From assembly GCA_964569425.1 (NCBI GenBank), contig CAZMVD010000064.1, positions 1 to 22,459 on the forward strand: a DNA stretch of 22,459 bases, in the 5' to 3' direction. The DNA is from JACQXM01 sp964569425 (GTDB lineage: Bacteria; Planctomycetota; Phycisphaerae; UBA1845). A model generated the notes under the pieces. It was not told the origin of the DNA. It did no database searches and saw only the letters and a program-made list of their open reading frames with translations. Position 1 is the stretch's first letter. Each line of letters starts with the position of its first letter. This document shows, in pieces, positions 1 to 8,212 of the stretch. The translations under genes were made by a program, and so were the position numbers.

Positions 1-512
1 CAGGGGATCTGATAAGTGCGGTCAAAGGCATCTGAGAAGTCGAAGACTTCGTCGAAGTCCTCCAGCCGGTCGTGATCCTGCTTTTGCATCAGTTGGAAAT
101 CAATGAACCCGAAGACAATGCGTCCGAAATCGGCGGTACCGTGGATACCCCAGGAGTGCAACACGAGCTGCGCCATCGCTCCCCATTGGACCAGCGCCAG
201 ATCGCGCAGCCCCCAGCACAAATCGCGCCCGGTAATGTGGCGATTGAGCTTGCCGGGGCCGCCTGCGGCATCCACAGCGGCGGCGATTTCCCCGGGCACC
301 TCGCCACACTCCAGTTTCTGAAGGAACTGCTCCCAATCAAGTTCGTGATCGATCAGGTATTGCTGCAAAAGGCGGTGAGCGTCGTTTTCCGGGCCGTGCA
401 CGGAGCCCGCCGCGTAATGCAATCCGTCGCGCACAAACAGGAAAGCGTCCTCGGGGTAGCGACCCACGTGACGAACGAGATCCTGTAAGGTGTGAGCGGT
501 TTTGCCGGACAT
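1..512 (-). CDS. Minf_1886 family protein, 3' end outside window
   Basis: Open frame on the minus strand from ATG at 512-510 that runs off the left edge without a stop, so about 170 residues are visible. The start reads MSGKTAHTLQDLVRHVGRYP, and the middle contains tryptophan-rich ITGRDLCWGLRDLALVQWG. This pattern matches, from memory, the Minf_1886 family, a small uncharacterised family almost confined to planctomycetes and verrucomicrobia; no function is known. The family is roughly this long, so little should be missing. It starts 27 bases after the ricT-like gene and is probably in the same transcript. An ORF on the opposite strand (72-488) is a shadow: the minus-strand frame continues through the edge and has the better amino-acid pattern. 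Confidence 0.75.
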   Translation of the reverse strand, partial: MSGKTAHTLQDLVRHVGRYPEDAFLFVRDGLHYAAGSVHGPENDAHRLLQQYLIDHELDWEQFLQKLECGEVPGEIAAAVDAAGGPGKLNRHITGRDLCWGLRDLALVQWGAMAQLVLHSWGIHGTADFGRIVFGFIDFQLMQKQDHDRLEDFDEVFDFSDAFDRTYQIP

Positions 513-539
513 GATCGCCAAGCCGTGCGTGTATCAGGC

Positions 540-1859
540 CTAAGAGCCACCCCCATCGCCGCCGCCCTGGGGCGCCGCGCCTCCACCGCGCGGCGGACCC
601 GGGGAACGTGGCCCGCGCCGTCGCGGTCCGCGACGCCGCGGGCGTCGCGAACGATTCTCATCACCTGACGGGCTCGGTCCATCAGCGCCCGGCCGGTCGC
701 CTGGTCCGCCGGTACCTTCGGCGGGCGCACCCGCCGGAGCGCTCGATGGGGCACGCTCGTCTGGTTCGTTGCGCGGACGCACCACTTCCGGCGCACCCAG
801 GCGCTGTCGGGGGCCGGTTGGCCGTTCCCGCCGCTCCCGTGGAGGAGGCGCCGGCGGCAGCGGCTGCGCCTTGACCCCTACCTCCAGGATGTCCTCCGCC
901 ACCACGGTCAGGATTTTGTCATTGTCCATGCGGATCTGCACCAGTTGGGTGAGCACCTGGCGGTTGATGATCACGCCGTCGCCGTGACTGGTACGAATGC
1001 GCACCCCCGTCCGCGGCAGGCTCTTGTCCAGCTCTTCATAGCCGACATGCTCGTACCGCAGACAGCACTTCAGTCGCCCGCAGCGACCGGATACCTGTGA
1101 GGGGTCCAGCGTCGCCTTCTGCAGCTTGGCCATGCGCATGCTGATCGGCCGCAACGTCTTGAGAAACACCTTGCAGCACACTTCCCGACCGCAGGTCTCG
1201 AAGTCCGCCAGCAGCCGCGCTTCGTCTCGTGCTCCCACCTGCCGCATTTCGATCCGGGTGCGATACTCGTGCGCCAGGTCCTTCACCAGCGCGCGAAAGT
1301 CTACGCGTTCGGCGGCGGTGAAGTAGAAGAGAATGCGCTCGCCACCGAAGGGGCTTTCGCAATCGATCACACGCATCGGGAGCTTGTAGCGATGTGCCAG
1401 GTCCTGACAGAATCGTTTCTTGTCGCGGCACTGTCCCTGAATTCGCGCGTATTCGGCCAGGTCGGCCGCCGTCGCCTCGCGGAGGATGCGGCCTGCGTCA
1501 AACAGAAAGGAATCCTCGCCACAGGACGCCACCCAGGCCTTCATCTGCTCGCGCGTCACCGACTTGGAACAGCCGGTGCAGGTCAGCGAAACCTGCTCCC
1601 CCATTTCAATGCCGCGCCGCGTTTGAATAACCACCCGGGCGCCGCAGGTGAACTTGAGGTCCGGGGCATGGGAGAATTCCCCGATGTAGCGCATGTAGCC
1701 GAACCGCACCGCGGTAGTGGGGTAGATCTTCTCCAGACCATTGCCGCAACGCGTGCTCTCGGCCAGGGCGCGGCCTGTGCCGCAACCGCCACATCCATCG
1801 TGCGACGGCACATCCGGTTCCGGAGGAAGCTGTTCCAGCGGGATGGTCGATTGCACCAT
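540..1859 (-). CDS. ricT: RicT/YaaT-like PSP1 domain protein
   Basis: 439 residues. The central part (about 50-330) follows Bacillus RicT (YaaT) closely: the FYFTAAERVDFRALVKDLA block (178-196), IEMRQVGARDEA, then two cysteine clusters CGREVCC (223-229) and CGRLKCC (260-266). In Bacillus RicT forms the Ric (Y) complex with RicA and RicF, which carries Fe-S clusters and affects RNase Y-dependent mRNA processing; a similar role here is inference, and no ricA or ricF is in the window. Unlike the roughly 275-residue Bacillus protein, it has an N-terminal extension with CGGC (23-26), an inserted segment with CTGC (94-97), and a low-complexity Pro/Arg/Gly tail (about 335-439). No clear ribosome binding site precedes the ATG. 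Thioredoxin lies 51 bases upstream. Confidence 0.88.
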   Translation of the reverse strand: MVQSTIPLEQLPPEPDVPSHDGCGGCGTGRALAESTRCGNGLEKIYPTTAVRFGYMRYIGEFSHAPDLKFTCGARVVIQTRRGIEMGEQVSLTCTGCSKSVTREQMKAWVASCGEDSFLFDAGRILREATAADLAEYARIQGQCRDKKRFCQDLAHRYKLPMRVIDCESPFGGERILFYFTAAERVDFRALVKDLAHEYRTRIEMRQVGARDEARLLADFETCGREVCCKVFLKTLRPISMRMAKLQKATLDPSQVSGRCGRLKCCLRYEHVGYEELDKSLPRTGVRIRTSHGDGVIINRQVLTQLVQIRMDNDKILTVVAEDILEVGVKAQPLPPAPPPRERRERPTGPRQRLGAPEVVRPRNEPDERAPSSAPAGAPAEGTGGPGDRPGADGPSPSGDENRSRRPRRRGPRRRGPRSPGPPRGGGAAPQGGGDGGGS

Positions 1860-1910
1860 AGGGGATTGGCCCGGCGGCAGCGTGGATGCGGCGGTCGCCT
1901 TTGATGCGCC

Positions 1911-2249
1911 TTATTTCCCGGCGACGAACTTGTCAAACAGAATCTGGAAGTCCTTCTTGGCGCGCAACCCCACGAATTTCTCGACGATTTCTCCCTTGTG
2001 GAAGAACATGCACGTCGGAATCGCGCTCACCGAGAAACGCACGGAAATCTCGCGGTTGGCGTCGGTGTCCACTTTACCGACCTTGACGCGGCCTGCGTAT
2101 TCCTTGGCCAGTTCGTCGATCACGGGCCCCAGCGCCTTGCATGGGCCGCACCATTCCGCCCAGAAGTCCACCAGCACAGGCATGTCGGCCTGCAACACCT
2201 CGTCGTCGAAATTCTGGTCCGTGAAGACCAGCGTATTGCTTCCTGCCAT
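1911..2249 (-). CDS. trxA: thioredoxin
   Basis: 112 residues, the usual length of a cytoplasmic thioredoxin. The redox site WCGPCK is at 33-38, preceded by VLVDFWAE and followed by the cis-proline segment SAIPT and by KVDTDAN, all standard for TrxA. It reduces protein disulfides with electrons from thioredoxin reductase, which is not encoded here. A good ribosome binding site (GAGGGA) lies about 7 bases upstream of the ATG. There is no signal peptide, so it is cytoplasmic. It heads a close minus-strand series with the RicT-like gene (51 bases downstream) and the Minf_1886 gene. Association with a cysteine-rich RicT could mean thioredoxin services its cysteines, but that is only suggested by position. 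Confidence 0.96.
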   Translation of the reverse strand: MAGSNTLVFTDQNFDDEVLQADMPVLVDFWAEWCGPCKALGPVIDELAKEYAGRVKVGKVDTDANREISVRFSVSAIPTCMFFHKGEIVEKFVGLRAKKDFQILFDKFVAGK

Positions 2250-2340
2250 GACGATTCCCTCAAGACCGAAGGTTCCCAGTCCAACCGGGCTGATCTTAGA
2301 AGCACCCGTGGGCCGCCGTCAACCGGCAATCTGATTCACA

Positions 2341-3306
2341 TCATTCAGGGACAGTGGAAAGCGCATTCGACTCCGAACATGTCTGAAGTGCCACCTCGTT
2401 GCGCTTGCTCCTGGGGCGCGACTTCCATCGCCGGTGAATCCACAAATACTGCTCGGGCGTGTGCCGTACGGTGTTCTCGATGGCCGTGGTATAAGCCTGG
2501 GTAAGGTGCCGAACCGGGTCTGACTCCGCCTCCCATTCCTCGGGCATGATGATGCGCTGTGCACCGATTTCGTAGCGCGCGCGCCGCCCCAGCCGCCGCG
2601 CATAGCCTACGACGACCGGTGTACGGGTGGTGATGGCGAGCAGGGCAATGGACTTGTAGGTCGACGCCGGCTGACCGAAGAAATCCACGAACAGCCCCTT
2701 GCGCCCGGCGTCCTGATCACCGATGAAGCTGAGGATGGCGCCACTTGCCAGAACCTCCTCGGCCTGGGTCATGGCCCCTTTCTTGTCGAGAAGCGTGAGT
2801 CCGTGCATCCGTCGGGTGGCCACGATGTAACGATTCAGATAGACGTTATCCAACGGACGCATCACGGCGACCATGCGGAATCCCAGGCAAGCCATCAGGT
2901 GCCCGGGCAACTCAAACGAACCGTAGTGCCCCGTCACCATGATGACCCCCCGCCCGGAAAGCAGGAGCTTGAGCACCGGCTCGAATTGCGACAGCCGAAC
3001 ATACCGTGTCCAGGTAAATGGGTTGATCAGGCGGGGCAGGCAGGCCGCCTCCACAGCGAACATCGTTACGCTTTCCAGCGACTGATGTGCGACCTGTCGT
3101 CGCGTGGCGGGAGAGAGCGCGTCACCGAAGGCCAACGCCAGGTGCGCTTCGGCGCGGCTGCGATGCCGCGGGCTGATCCGCGCCCACACGCGCGCCAGCA
3201 GCCGTGCCGTTCCCAGGTTCCAATCCAGGGGAAACACCTGCATGATCGTCAGAATGGCACGCACGCCGGCGTAGAGAACCCACGCCATGGGGCCCGACTT
3301 CTTCAT
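2341..3306 (-). CDS. LpxL/HtrB-family lipid A acyltransferase
   Basis: 321 residues. The catalytic motif of the lysophospholipid/lipid A acyltransferase family, H-x4-(D/E), appears as GHYGSFE with H127 and E132. Further family features are FIGDQDAGRKGLFVDFFG and the C-terminal QYLWIHRRWK, typical of LpxL/LpxM/HtrB proteins. An N-terminal hydrophobic stretch (about 8-26) fits the membrane anchor. The family adds secondary acyl chains to lipid A precursors at the inner membrane, which implies an LPS-type outer membrane. Substrate and acyl chain cannot be read from sequence. The start at 3306 (MKKSGP) has no obvious ribosome binding site; ATG at codon 7 is an alternative. It is 91 bases upstream of trxA and separated from cysC by about 300 bases. 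Confidence 0.88.
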   Translation of the reverse strand: MKKSGPMAWVLYAGVRAILTIMQVFPLDWNLGTARLLARVWARISPRHRSRAEAHLALAFGDALSPATRRQVAHQSLESVTMFAVEAACLPRLINPFTWTRYVRLSQFEPVLKLLLSGRGVIMVTGHYGSFELPGHLMACLGFRMVAVMRPLDNVYLNRYIVATRRMHGLTLLDKKGAMTQAEEVLASGAILSFIGDQDAGRKGLFVDFFGQPASTYKSIALLAITTRTPVVVGYARRLGRRARYEIGAQRIIMPEEWEAESDPVRHLTQAYTTAIENTVRHTPEQYLWIHRRWKSRPRSKRNEVALQTCSESNALSTVPE

Positions 3307-3611
3307 GGACGCATGGTATCACGAGCCCGCCGGCGCAACCAACTCATTCCGGGGGACCGGGATCGGGTCGGCGGCGCAGGAAAAGGAGCACGGAGGCGAA
3401 AAACGCTCGGACGTCACCGGCACGTTGCGCCGGGGTCCGCGGTCCCCACGTCGTCACGGCTTCGACAAGGTACTCGTCGTTGCCGGCACGCAACGGAGGC
3501 AACATCGAACCATGCGCAGGCAGCATGGCCGACGCTGAGAGTCGCGAAACGCGGAATCGGTCGGACCAGGTCTACCGATTCGCCGGGGCGCGGCGTTTTG
3601 GCTCTTTCGGG
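3307..3611. other. intergenic gap between cysC and the acyltransferase
   Basis: No convincing gene. A minus-strand ORF of 60 codons (3344-3526) has no family resemblance and no ribosome binding site. Two GC-rich palindromes occur: a near-perfect one (GGGGTCCGCGGTCCCC, about 3434-3449), and a hairpin with stem CGCCG/CGGCG (about 3581-3595) followed on the plus strand by TTTT. The second looks like a terminator for plus-strand transcription, although no plus-strand gene ends there. The gap presumably holds the cysC 3' UTR and the acyltransferase promoter. Confidence 0.4.
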
Positions 3612-4250
3612 CTACGCCTTCAGCCCGCGAATCTTGCCCGCGCGTTCCAGCATCTGGCAGAGCAACACGGTCGCTTCCTGCGGCGAGACCTTGGACGCGT
3701 CGAGCACCAGCTCGGGGGTTTCGGGCGGCTCGTAAGGGTAGTCAAAGCCGGTGACGCCCTTGATCTCGCAGGCGCGGGCCTTCTTGTACAGGCCCTTGGG
3801 GTCGCGCTGCTCGCCAACCTCGATGGGCGTGTTGCAATAAACTTCGAAAAAGTCGCCCTTGCCCACGGTTTCGCGGGCGATGTGCCGGTCGGCGCGGTAA
3901 GGGCTGATGAAGGCGGTGAGGGTGATGAGCCCGGCGTCGACGAAGAGCTTGCCCACCTCGCCGATGCGGCGGATGTTTTCGGTGCGGTCAGCGGCCGAAA
4001 AGCCCAGGTTCTTGTTGAGCCCGTGGCGGATGTTGTCGCCATCGAGCACGTAGGCCATGTGCCCGCGCTGCACCAGGGCGTGCTCCAGCGTGTAGGCGAT
4101 GGTGCTCTTTCCGGAACCGCTGAGGCCGGTGAACCAGATGAGGGCCCCTTTCTGGTTGAGCAGCTTCTCGCGCTCATCGCGGCCGACGTGTCCTTCATGC
4201 CAGGTGATGTTGGTTGCTTTAATGTCCGTCAATTTCCTCTCCTCATGCAA
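3612..4250 (-). CDS. cysC: adenylyl-sulfate kinase (APS kinase)
   Basis: 212 residues, the standard length for a stand-alone CysC. Reaction: adenosine 5'-phosphosulfate + ATP gives PAPS + ADP, in sulfate assimilation or sulfation. Visible motifs: P-loop GLSGSGKST (42-50), LDGDNIRHGLN (69-79), RRIGEVGKLF, FISPYRADR with the family serine at 116, and EQRDPKGLYKKARA. It matches the family along its whole length with no missing motif. The ATG at 4250 is preceded within 40 bases by a promoter-like sequence, so the leader is short. No ATP sulfurylase (cysD/cysN or sat) is in the window. Product: cytoplasmic enzyme. Confidence 0.96.
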   Translation of the reverse strand: MHEERKLTDIKATNITWHEGHVGRDEREKLLNQKGALIWFTGLSGSGKSTIAYTLEHALVQRGHMAYVLDGDNIRHGLNKNLGFSAADRTENIRRIGEVGKLFVDAGLITLTAFISPYRADRHIARETVGKGDFFEVYCNTPIEVGEQRDPKGLYKKARACEIKGVTGFDYPYEPPETPELVLDASKVSPQEATVLLCQMLERAGKIRGLKA

Positions 4251-4268
4251 ACGGTTGACAAGGCGGAT

Positions 4269-4297
4269 ACTATAGAAAGATGGGTTGTCGAATACAA
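4269..4297 (-). promoter_or_regulatory. candidate sigma70-type promoter for cysC
   Basis: Minus strand: -35 TTGTAT (4297-4292), a 17-base spacer, and -10 TATAGT (4274-4269). Transcription would begin near 4262, about 12 bases before the cysC ATG. The promoter overlaps the proposed start of the divergent metallophosphoesterase gene, which argues that this gene may really start downstream (GTG at 4313). Read by eye only. Confidence 0.4.
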
Positions 4298-5725
4298 CGG
4301 GCCGGTAAGATCGTGATTGGCAGGGCTCCGCGTGCAGTCTGCGGCCGGCGGTTGTGGGTGTGGATGGTGCTGGGGAGCACCGCCGGGTGCGGTGCGGTGC
4401 CGGGGACGCCGCTGCCCCAGGAATCCACGGCGACGATAGACGCTTCTCGTTTCCGGCTGGTGGCGCGCTTTGCGCATATCAGCGACGCACAGATTGTGGA
4501 TGAGGAATCCCCGGCGCGGTTCACCGCTTTTGCCGGTGTAACCCTCAGCGCATGGCGGCCGTATGAGGCGTATTCCACGCAGTTGCTCGACGGCACCGTC
4601 CGGGCGATCAACAAGATTCATGCGGCCGGTCTGACGGTCGATTTCGTGGTGCACACCGGCGACGCGCTGGACAATTCGCAGCGTAATGAACTGGCGTGGT
4701 TTCTGACGTGCATGAATGGCGGGCGGGTCGATCCGCGTTCCGGCCCAGACGATCGTGCGCCAACAGCCCGGCCCGATCCGCTGTTGGACCCGCATCATCC
4801 GTTTGACGCTCAGGGTCTGTATCGCGCGGGAGTGCACGGCGATCGTCCGACCATTCCCTGGTATTCGCTCGTCGGCAATCACGACCATTTCGCGGTGGGT
4901 GTTCTGCCGATCGTGACGCGTTTCGATGGGACGCGCGTCAGCCCGGTGCCGTTGCAGCCGCGACTCGGATTGTTCCTGCCGACGACACTCGATCCGACGG
5001 GGGCGGTCGCTTGGGGGGCGATTTCGCCGGCCCGGCCCGGCCCGCCGAACACGTCGCTCCCCACCATGATTCAGCCGAACGCGGCGCGTGCGTTTATCAC
5101 CAACCGGGAATTCGTGGATGCCCACGTGCGCTCCGGGGGCATACCCGCGGGGCATGGGTTTGACGCGGCGCATCCCGAGCGCACCTGGTACAGCGTGTCA
5201 CCGGCGCCGGGACTGCGGCTGATCAGCCTGGACTCGGCGTCGCCGATCATTGAGCAGCCGACGCTGGCCTATGCGGAGGGCGCAATTTCATTCAGCCAGG
5301 CGGGGTTTCTGCGGGATGAGCTGCGGCGCGCGGCGGCGGCGGACGAAGTCGTGATCGTCGCTACCCATCATCCCAGTGGTTCGCTGCTGGCCACGCTGGG
5401 CACGGCGTTCACGACCGACACGCTCGTGGCACTGCTGAATCGTCATCGGGGCGTTCGGCTGCACCTGGCGGGGCACTGGCACACGCACGCGGTCATCAAC
5501 CGTGGCGGTTACGTGGAAATGGTCACCGCTTCGCTGCTCGATGCGCCGCAACAGGGGCGGATCGTCGAAATCTGGCGCGACGGCCAAGCGGTGGAACTGC
5601 GCTACCGGTTCTTCTCGCATCTGGATGAGGTTCAGCCCCCCGAGGATGCACCCGCAGAGTTGTTCGCGGATCCATTGTTGCCCTTGCGCCGCCGTGCCGC
5701 GGAGCTGGCCGAGATGGCACGATAA
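4280..5725 (+). CDS. calcineurin-like metallophosphoesterase, probable lipoprotein
   Basis: 481 residues. Metallophosphoesterase motifs appear in order: HISDAQ (66-71), HTGDALD (125-131), GNHD (199-202), ATHHPSG (361-367) and GHWHTH (398-403). The first motif is normally D-x-H; here it is D-A-Q, with glutamine replacing a metal-ligand histidine. The neighbouring text SPARFTAF recalls the TIGR03767-like group of secreted phosphoesterases (from memory). The N-terminus has a basic stretch, a hydrophobic core LWVWMVLG and a lipobox-like STAGC with Cys37, so export and lipid anchoring are likely. Substrate unknown; phosphodiester or phosphomonoester hydrolysis is expected. Start uncertain: ATG 4280 or GTG 4313; neither has a strong ribosome binding site, and 4313 gives a more normal signal peptide. 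Confidence 0.85.
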   Translation: MGCRIQRAGKIVIGRAPRAVCGRRLWVWMVLGSTAGCGAVPGTPLPQESTATIDASRFRLVARFAHISDAQIVDEESPARFTAFAGVTLSAWRPYEAYSTQLLDGTVRAINKIHAAGLTVDFVVHTGDALDNSQRNELAWFLTCMNGGRVDPRSGPDDRAPTARPDPLLDPHHPFDAQGLYRAGVHGDRPTIPWYSLVGNHDHFAVGVLPIVTRFDGTRVSPVPLQPRLGLFLPTTLDPTGAVAWGAISPARPGPPNTSLPTMIQPNAARAFITNREFVDAHVRSGGIPAGHGFDAAHPERTWYSVSPAPGLRLISLDSASPIIEQPTLAYAEGAISFSQAGFLRDELRRAAAADEVVIVATHHPSGSLLATLGTAFTTDTLVALLNRHRGVRLHLAGHWHTHAVINRGGYVEMVTASLLDAPQQGRIVEIWRDGQAVELRYRFFSHLDEVQPPEDAPAELFADPLLPLRRRAAELAEMAR

Positions 5726-5760
5726 ACAACCCGACCCCTGTGCAGAAGTTGTGCAAACGA

Positions 5761-5819
5761 GCGGCGACCGGTGGAGCGGCCCCTTTGCTTCGGGGGCGCG
5801 GGCTCCACGCGGTCGCCGC
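5761..5819. terminator. large hairpin between convergent genes
   Basis: Outer stem GCGGCGACC (5761-5769) with GGTCGCCGC (5811-5819); inner stem GTGGAGC (5771-5777) with GCTCCAC (5802-5808); a further CCCC/GGGG pairing closes the loop. It fills the gap between the metallophosphoesterase (ends 5725) and the DUF1579 gene (ends 5837), which face each other. There is no T-run on either side, so it is a candidate bidirectional terminator or mRNA 3' barrier rather than a classical intrinsic terminator. Confidence 0.6.
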
Positions 5820-5836
5820 CCGGCGCGTTGCGGTAT

Positions 5837-6472
5837 CTACTGCTTGGTGTACACGATTTCCAGGTTCTTGGTTTCCGGCCCACCGCCCACCGACTCGAAC
5901 ATCTGGAAGGTGTGTTGCGTCGGGCTGTCGATCTTGACGACGTTGCGGCTCTTCTTCGTGCCGCCGATGATCGGGCATTCGTATTCGCCGGACATCGTAA
6001 AGGTCTTGCTCGCGGGATCATAGGAGCCGGTGCTGACGTAGATGCTCGTGCTCATACTGTCGATCCACGTGGCGAAGAACTGCTTCTTCATGTTGTCGTA
6101 GCCGAAGATTTCCATGCCCTCGAACGGCTGGCCCATCATCGTGCTCTTGTGCGTACCATGCAGGAACCGGCCGCCGTAGATGAGCTTTTTCACGGCCGTG
6201 CCTTCGCTGATGGTGGGCTCGCCCGGCCCCATCCACATCTTGCACATGGCCTTCCAGGAACCTTCCATCGGTTTGAGCAGCGCGTGGTTTTCGTTCACCG
6301 CGCCGGCCTGCTCAAAGGCCTTCATCATCTCGTCGTCCATCTGCCCGGGCGCGGGCTTATCGCCCGGTTTGGCCTTGTCCCCGTACTTCGGCTTTTCCTG
6401 CGCCTGCACCACCACCGCGAGCGCCAGCACGCCCGCCACCGCCAAGCTGAACCCCATCAAACGTCGAACCAT
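5837..6472 (-). CDS. secreted DUF1579 domain protein
   Basis: 211 residues from the ATG at 6472, chosen because AAAGGAG (6487-6481 on the minus strand) lies 8 bases before it and a clean signal peptide follows (MVRRLMGFSLAVAGVLALAV, then VQA). A longer reading frame to 6559 lacks both. After a charged linker the body matches DUF1579: LLKPMEGSWKA, MGPGEPTISEGTA, YGGRFLHG, PFEGMEIFGYDN, FATWIDSMSTS, GSYD and a C-terminal NLEIVYTKQ. The family is common in planctomycetes and has no established function; it is often exported and probably has a small beta-barrel fold. Monocistronic, with its own candidate promoter upstream and a hairpin downstream. Confidence 0.88.
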   Translation of the reverse strand: MVRRLMGFSLAVAGVLALAVVVQAQEKPKYGDKAKPGDKPAPGQMDDEMMKAFEQAGAVNENHALLKPMEGSWKAMCKMWMGPGEPTISEGTAVKKLIYGGRFLHGTHKSTMMGQPFEGMEIFGYDNMKKQFFATWIDSMSTSIYVSTGSYDPASKTFTMSGEYECPIIGGTKKSRNVVKIDSPTQHTFQMFESVGGGPETKNLEIVYTKQ

Positions 6473-6808
6473 TGCCACGACTCCTTTACTCAGGAAAACT
6501 CTCCGGCCCCATGGCCCTGAACACCGCTCCGTCGCGATGTCCGAACATAAAGCTAACAACTACGCAGCCTATTGTAAAGGGCTCTGTCACGCAACCCCGG
6601 GTGTGAAGTGCAGATCGATTCCAGTCCAGCAGTGCTGTCGCACAGGTCGCGATGGCGCGCCTTGATATGTCGCGCTCGCGCTGTGTGATTGCAGCGCTGC
6701 GGGCGGATGAGATCGCGCGTGGTAAACGCTGCGGGCGGCGGATCGTGTTGCCCGGTACACTTGAGGCGTCTTGAGTCGGCCGGGATAGGCCGGCGGGGCT
6801 GAGTGACG
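6473..6808. other. divergent intergenic region, DUF1579 gene / mnmE
   Basis: No gene is supported. Candidate promoter of the minus-strand DUF1579 gene, by eye: -35 TTTACA (6578-6573), 17-base spacer, -10 TAGCTT (6555-6550), giving a leader of about 70 bases. No convincing promoter is seen for mnmE; GTTGCCC...TACACT near 6748-6762 has wrong spacing. Confidence 0.4.
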
Positions 6809-8212
6809 ATGCTGGAACGTGTTCACGAAACGATTGTGGCCATTGCTTCACCGCCAGGGAGCGGGCCGGTGGGGATTGTGCGCCTCTCCGGGCCCGCGGC
6901 GCGGACCATGGCGGAATCGTTGATCGCCCTGAGCGATGGGACGGCCGTTGCAAAGGTGGCGGGGTTTCGGCGCGTGCGCGGGGAACTGCTGCTTGACGAG
7001 AGTACCCGGGTTCCGGCGGACGTGTTCGTCTTTCGCGCGCCGCGCAGCTACACGCGGCAGGATCTGGTGGAGATTCACACCGTCGGCAACCCCGTGATTC
7101 TGGAAGCGGCCCGGAGGCGCGCCGTCGCGCTGGGGGCGCTGCCGGCCGAGCCGGGGGAGTTCACGGCACGCGCATTCCTGCATGGGGCGATGCCTCTGAG
7201 TGAAGCGGAGGCGGTGGCGTCGCTGATCCATGCACGGGCGGATGTGCAGCTACGCGCTGCGCGGCTGATGAAGGAAGGGACGCTGCACCGAAAGGTGACG
7301 GCGGCGCGCGATGCGCTGAGCGAACTGCTGGCGCTGGTGGAGGCGGATATTGACTTTGCCGAGGAGCCGATCGAGTTCATCGCGCCGCGCGAGTTGCAGG
7401 ACCGGCTGAGCGGCGTGGAAGGTGAATTGCGGCGCTTGCTGGCGGAGTCGGTGGCGGTCGAGCGGTTCGACACGCTGCCGCAGATACTCCTGTTCGGGGC
7501 GCCCAACGCGGGGAAGAGTTCGCTGATGAACCGGCTGAGCGGGACGCGGCGTTCGATTTGCGCGGCGGTGGCGGGGACCACGCGGGACATACTGTCGGCG
7601 CCGATGGTGCTGGGAAGGCGCGAGGCGTTGCTGCTGGATACCGCGGGGGTGGATGAATCGGTCGATGAGGTGTTGAGCGCAGCGCGGGAACTGACGCGCG
7701 CGGCGGCCCAACGGGTGGACGCGGTGTGCGTGGTCGTGGACCTGACGGCGTGCGATCACGAGGTAGTCTTTCGGGCGCTGCGCGAGTTGCGGGTGGGGCG
7801 CGTGGTGGTGGCGGCCAACAAGTCTGATCTGATGGATGCGGCGGCGCTGGCGCAGCGTGAGCGGGAACTGGCGGCGGAACGGCTCGGCCCGGTGTGCATG
7901 GTGAGCGCATTGACCGGCGAGGGGATGGAAGAACTGCAAGTCGCGCTCGACGAGTCGCTGGCGATGGAAACAACCGCAGGAAGGGAAGCGCTGGTCCTGA
8001 CGCAGCGGCAGCAGGACGCGATCCGCGCGGCGGGCGAAGCGCTGTCGCGCGGTGCGACGCTGGCGGCCAACGCGCGGGAGACGATCGACTGTGCCGATCT
8101 GCTGGCGTTTGAGCTGCGCGAGGCGCTCGACGCGCTCGGTGCGGTGACGGGAGCGGTGACGACGGAGGAACTGTTGGGGCAGGTGTTTGCGCGGTTCTGC
8201 ATCGGGAAGTAG
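6809..8212 (+). CDS. mnmE: tRNA modification GTPase MnmE
   Basis: 467 residues from ATG 6809; an in-frame GTG at 6803 would add two. With MnmG, MnmE installs the (carboxymethyl)aminomethyl group at C5 of wobble uridine 34. Visible: N-terminal domain opening IVAIASPPGSGPVGIVRLSG; the strong PGEFTARAFLHG block and LSEAEAVASLI; G1 GAPNAGKSS (about 230-238), G2 GTTRD, G3 DTAG (about 277-280), G4 NKSD (about 337-340), G5 SAL; and the invariant C-terminal FCIGK, whose cysteine is functionally required. Oddity: the usual HGGP in the N-terminal domain reads TVGNP here. mnmG, rnpA, yidC and rpmH, frequent neighbours near replication origins, are absent. GGCGGGG just upstream could serve as ribosome binding site. 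Confidence 0.95.
   Translation: MLERVHETIVAIASPPGSGPVGIVRLSGPAARTMAESLIALSDGTAVAKVAGFRRVRGELLLDESTRVPADVFVFRAPRSYTRQDLVEIHTVGNPVILEAARRRAVALGALPAEPGEFTARAFLHGAMPLSEAEAVASLIHARADVQLRAARLMKEGTLHRKVTAARDALSELLALVEADIDFAEEPIEFIAPRELQDRLSGVEGELRRLLAESVAVERFDTLPQILLFGAPNAGKSSLMNRLSGTRRSICAAVAGTTRDILSAPMVLGRREALLLDTAGVDESVDEVLSAARELTRAAAQRVDAVCVVVDLTACDHEVVFRALRELRVGRVVVAANKSDLMDAAALAQRERELAAERLGPVCMVSALTGEGMEELQVALDESLAMETTAGREALVLTQRQQDAIRAAGEALSRGATLAANARETIDCADLLAFELREALDALGAVTGAVTTEELLGQVFARFCIGK

Noticed and set aside
72..488. 138-codon plus-strand ORF at the left edge
   Set aside because: It is antisense to the Minf_1886-type frame, which has family-like sequence and continues through the window edge.
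3344..3526. 60-codon minus-strand ORF between cysC and the acyltransferase
   Set aside because: No ribosome binding site, no family resemblance, arginine-rich composition typical of chance frames in GC-rich DNA.
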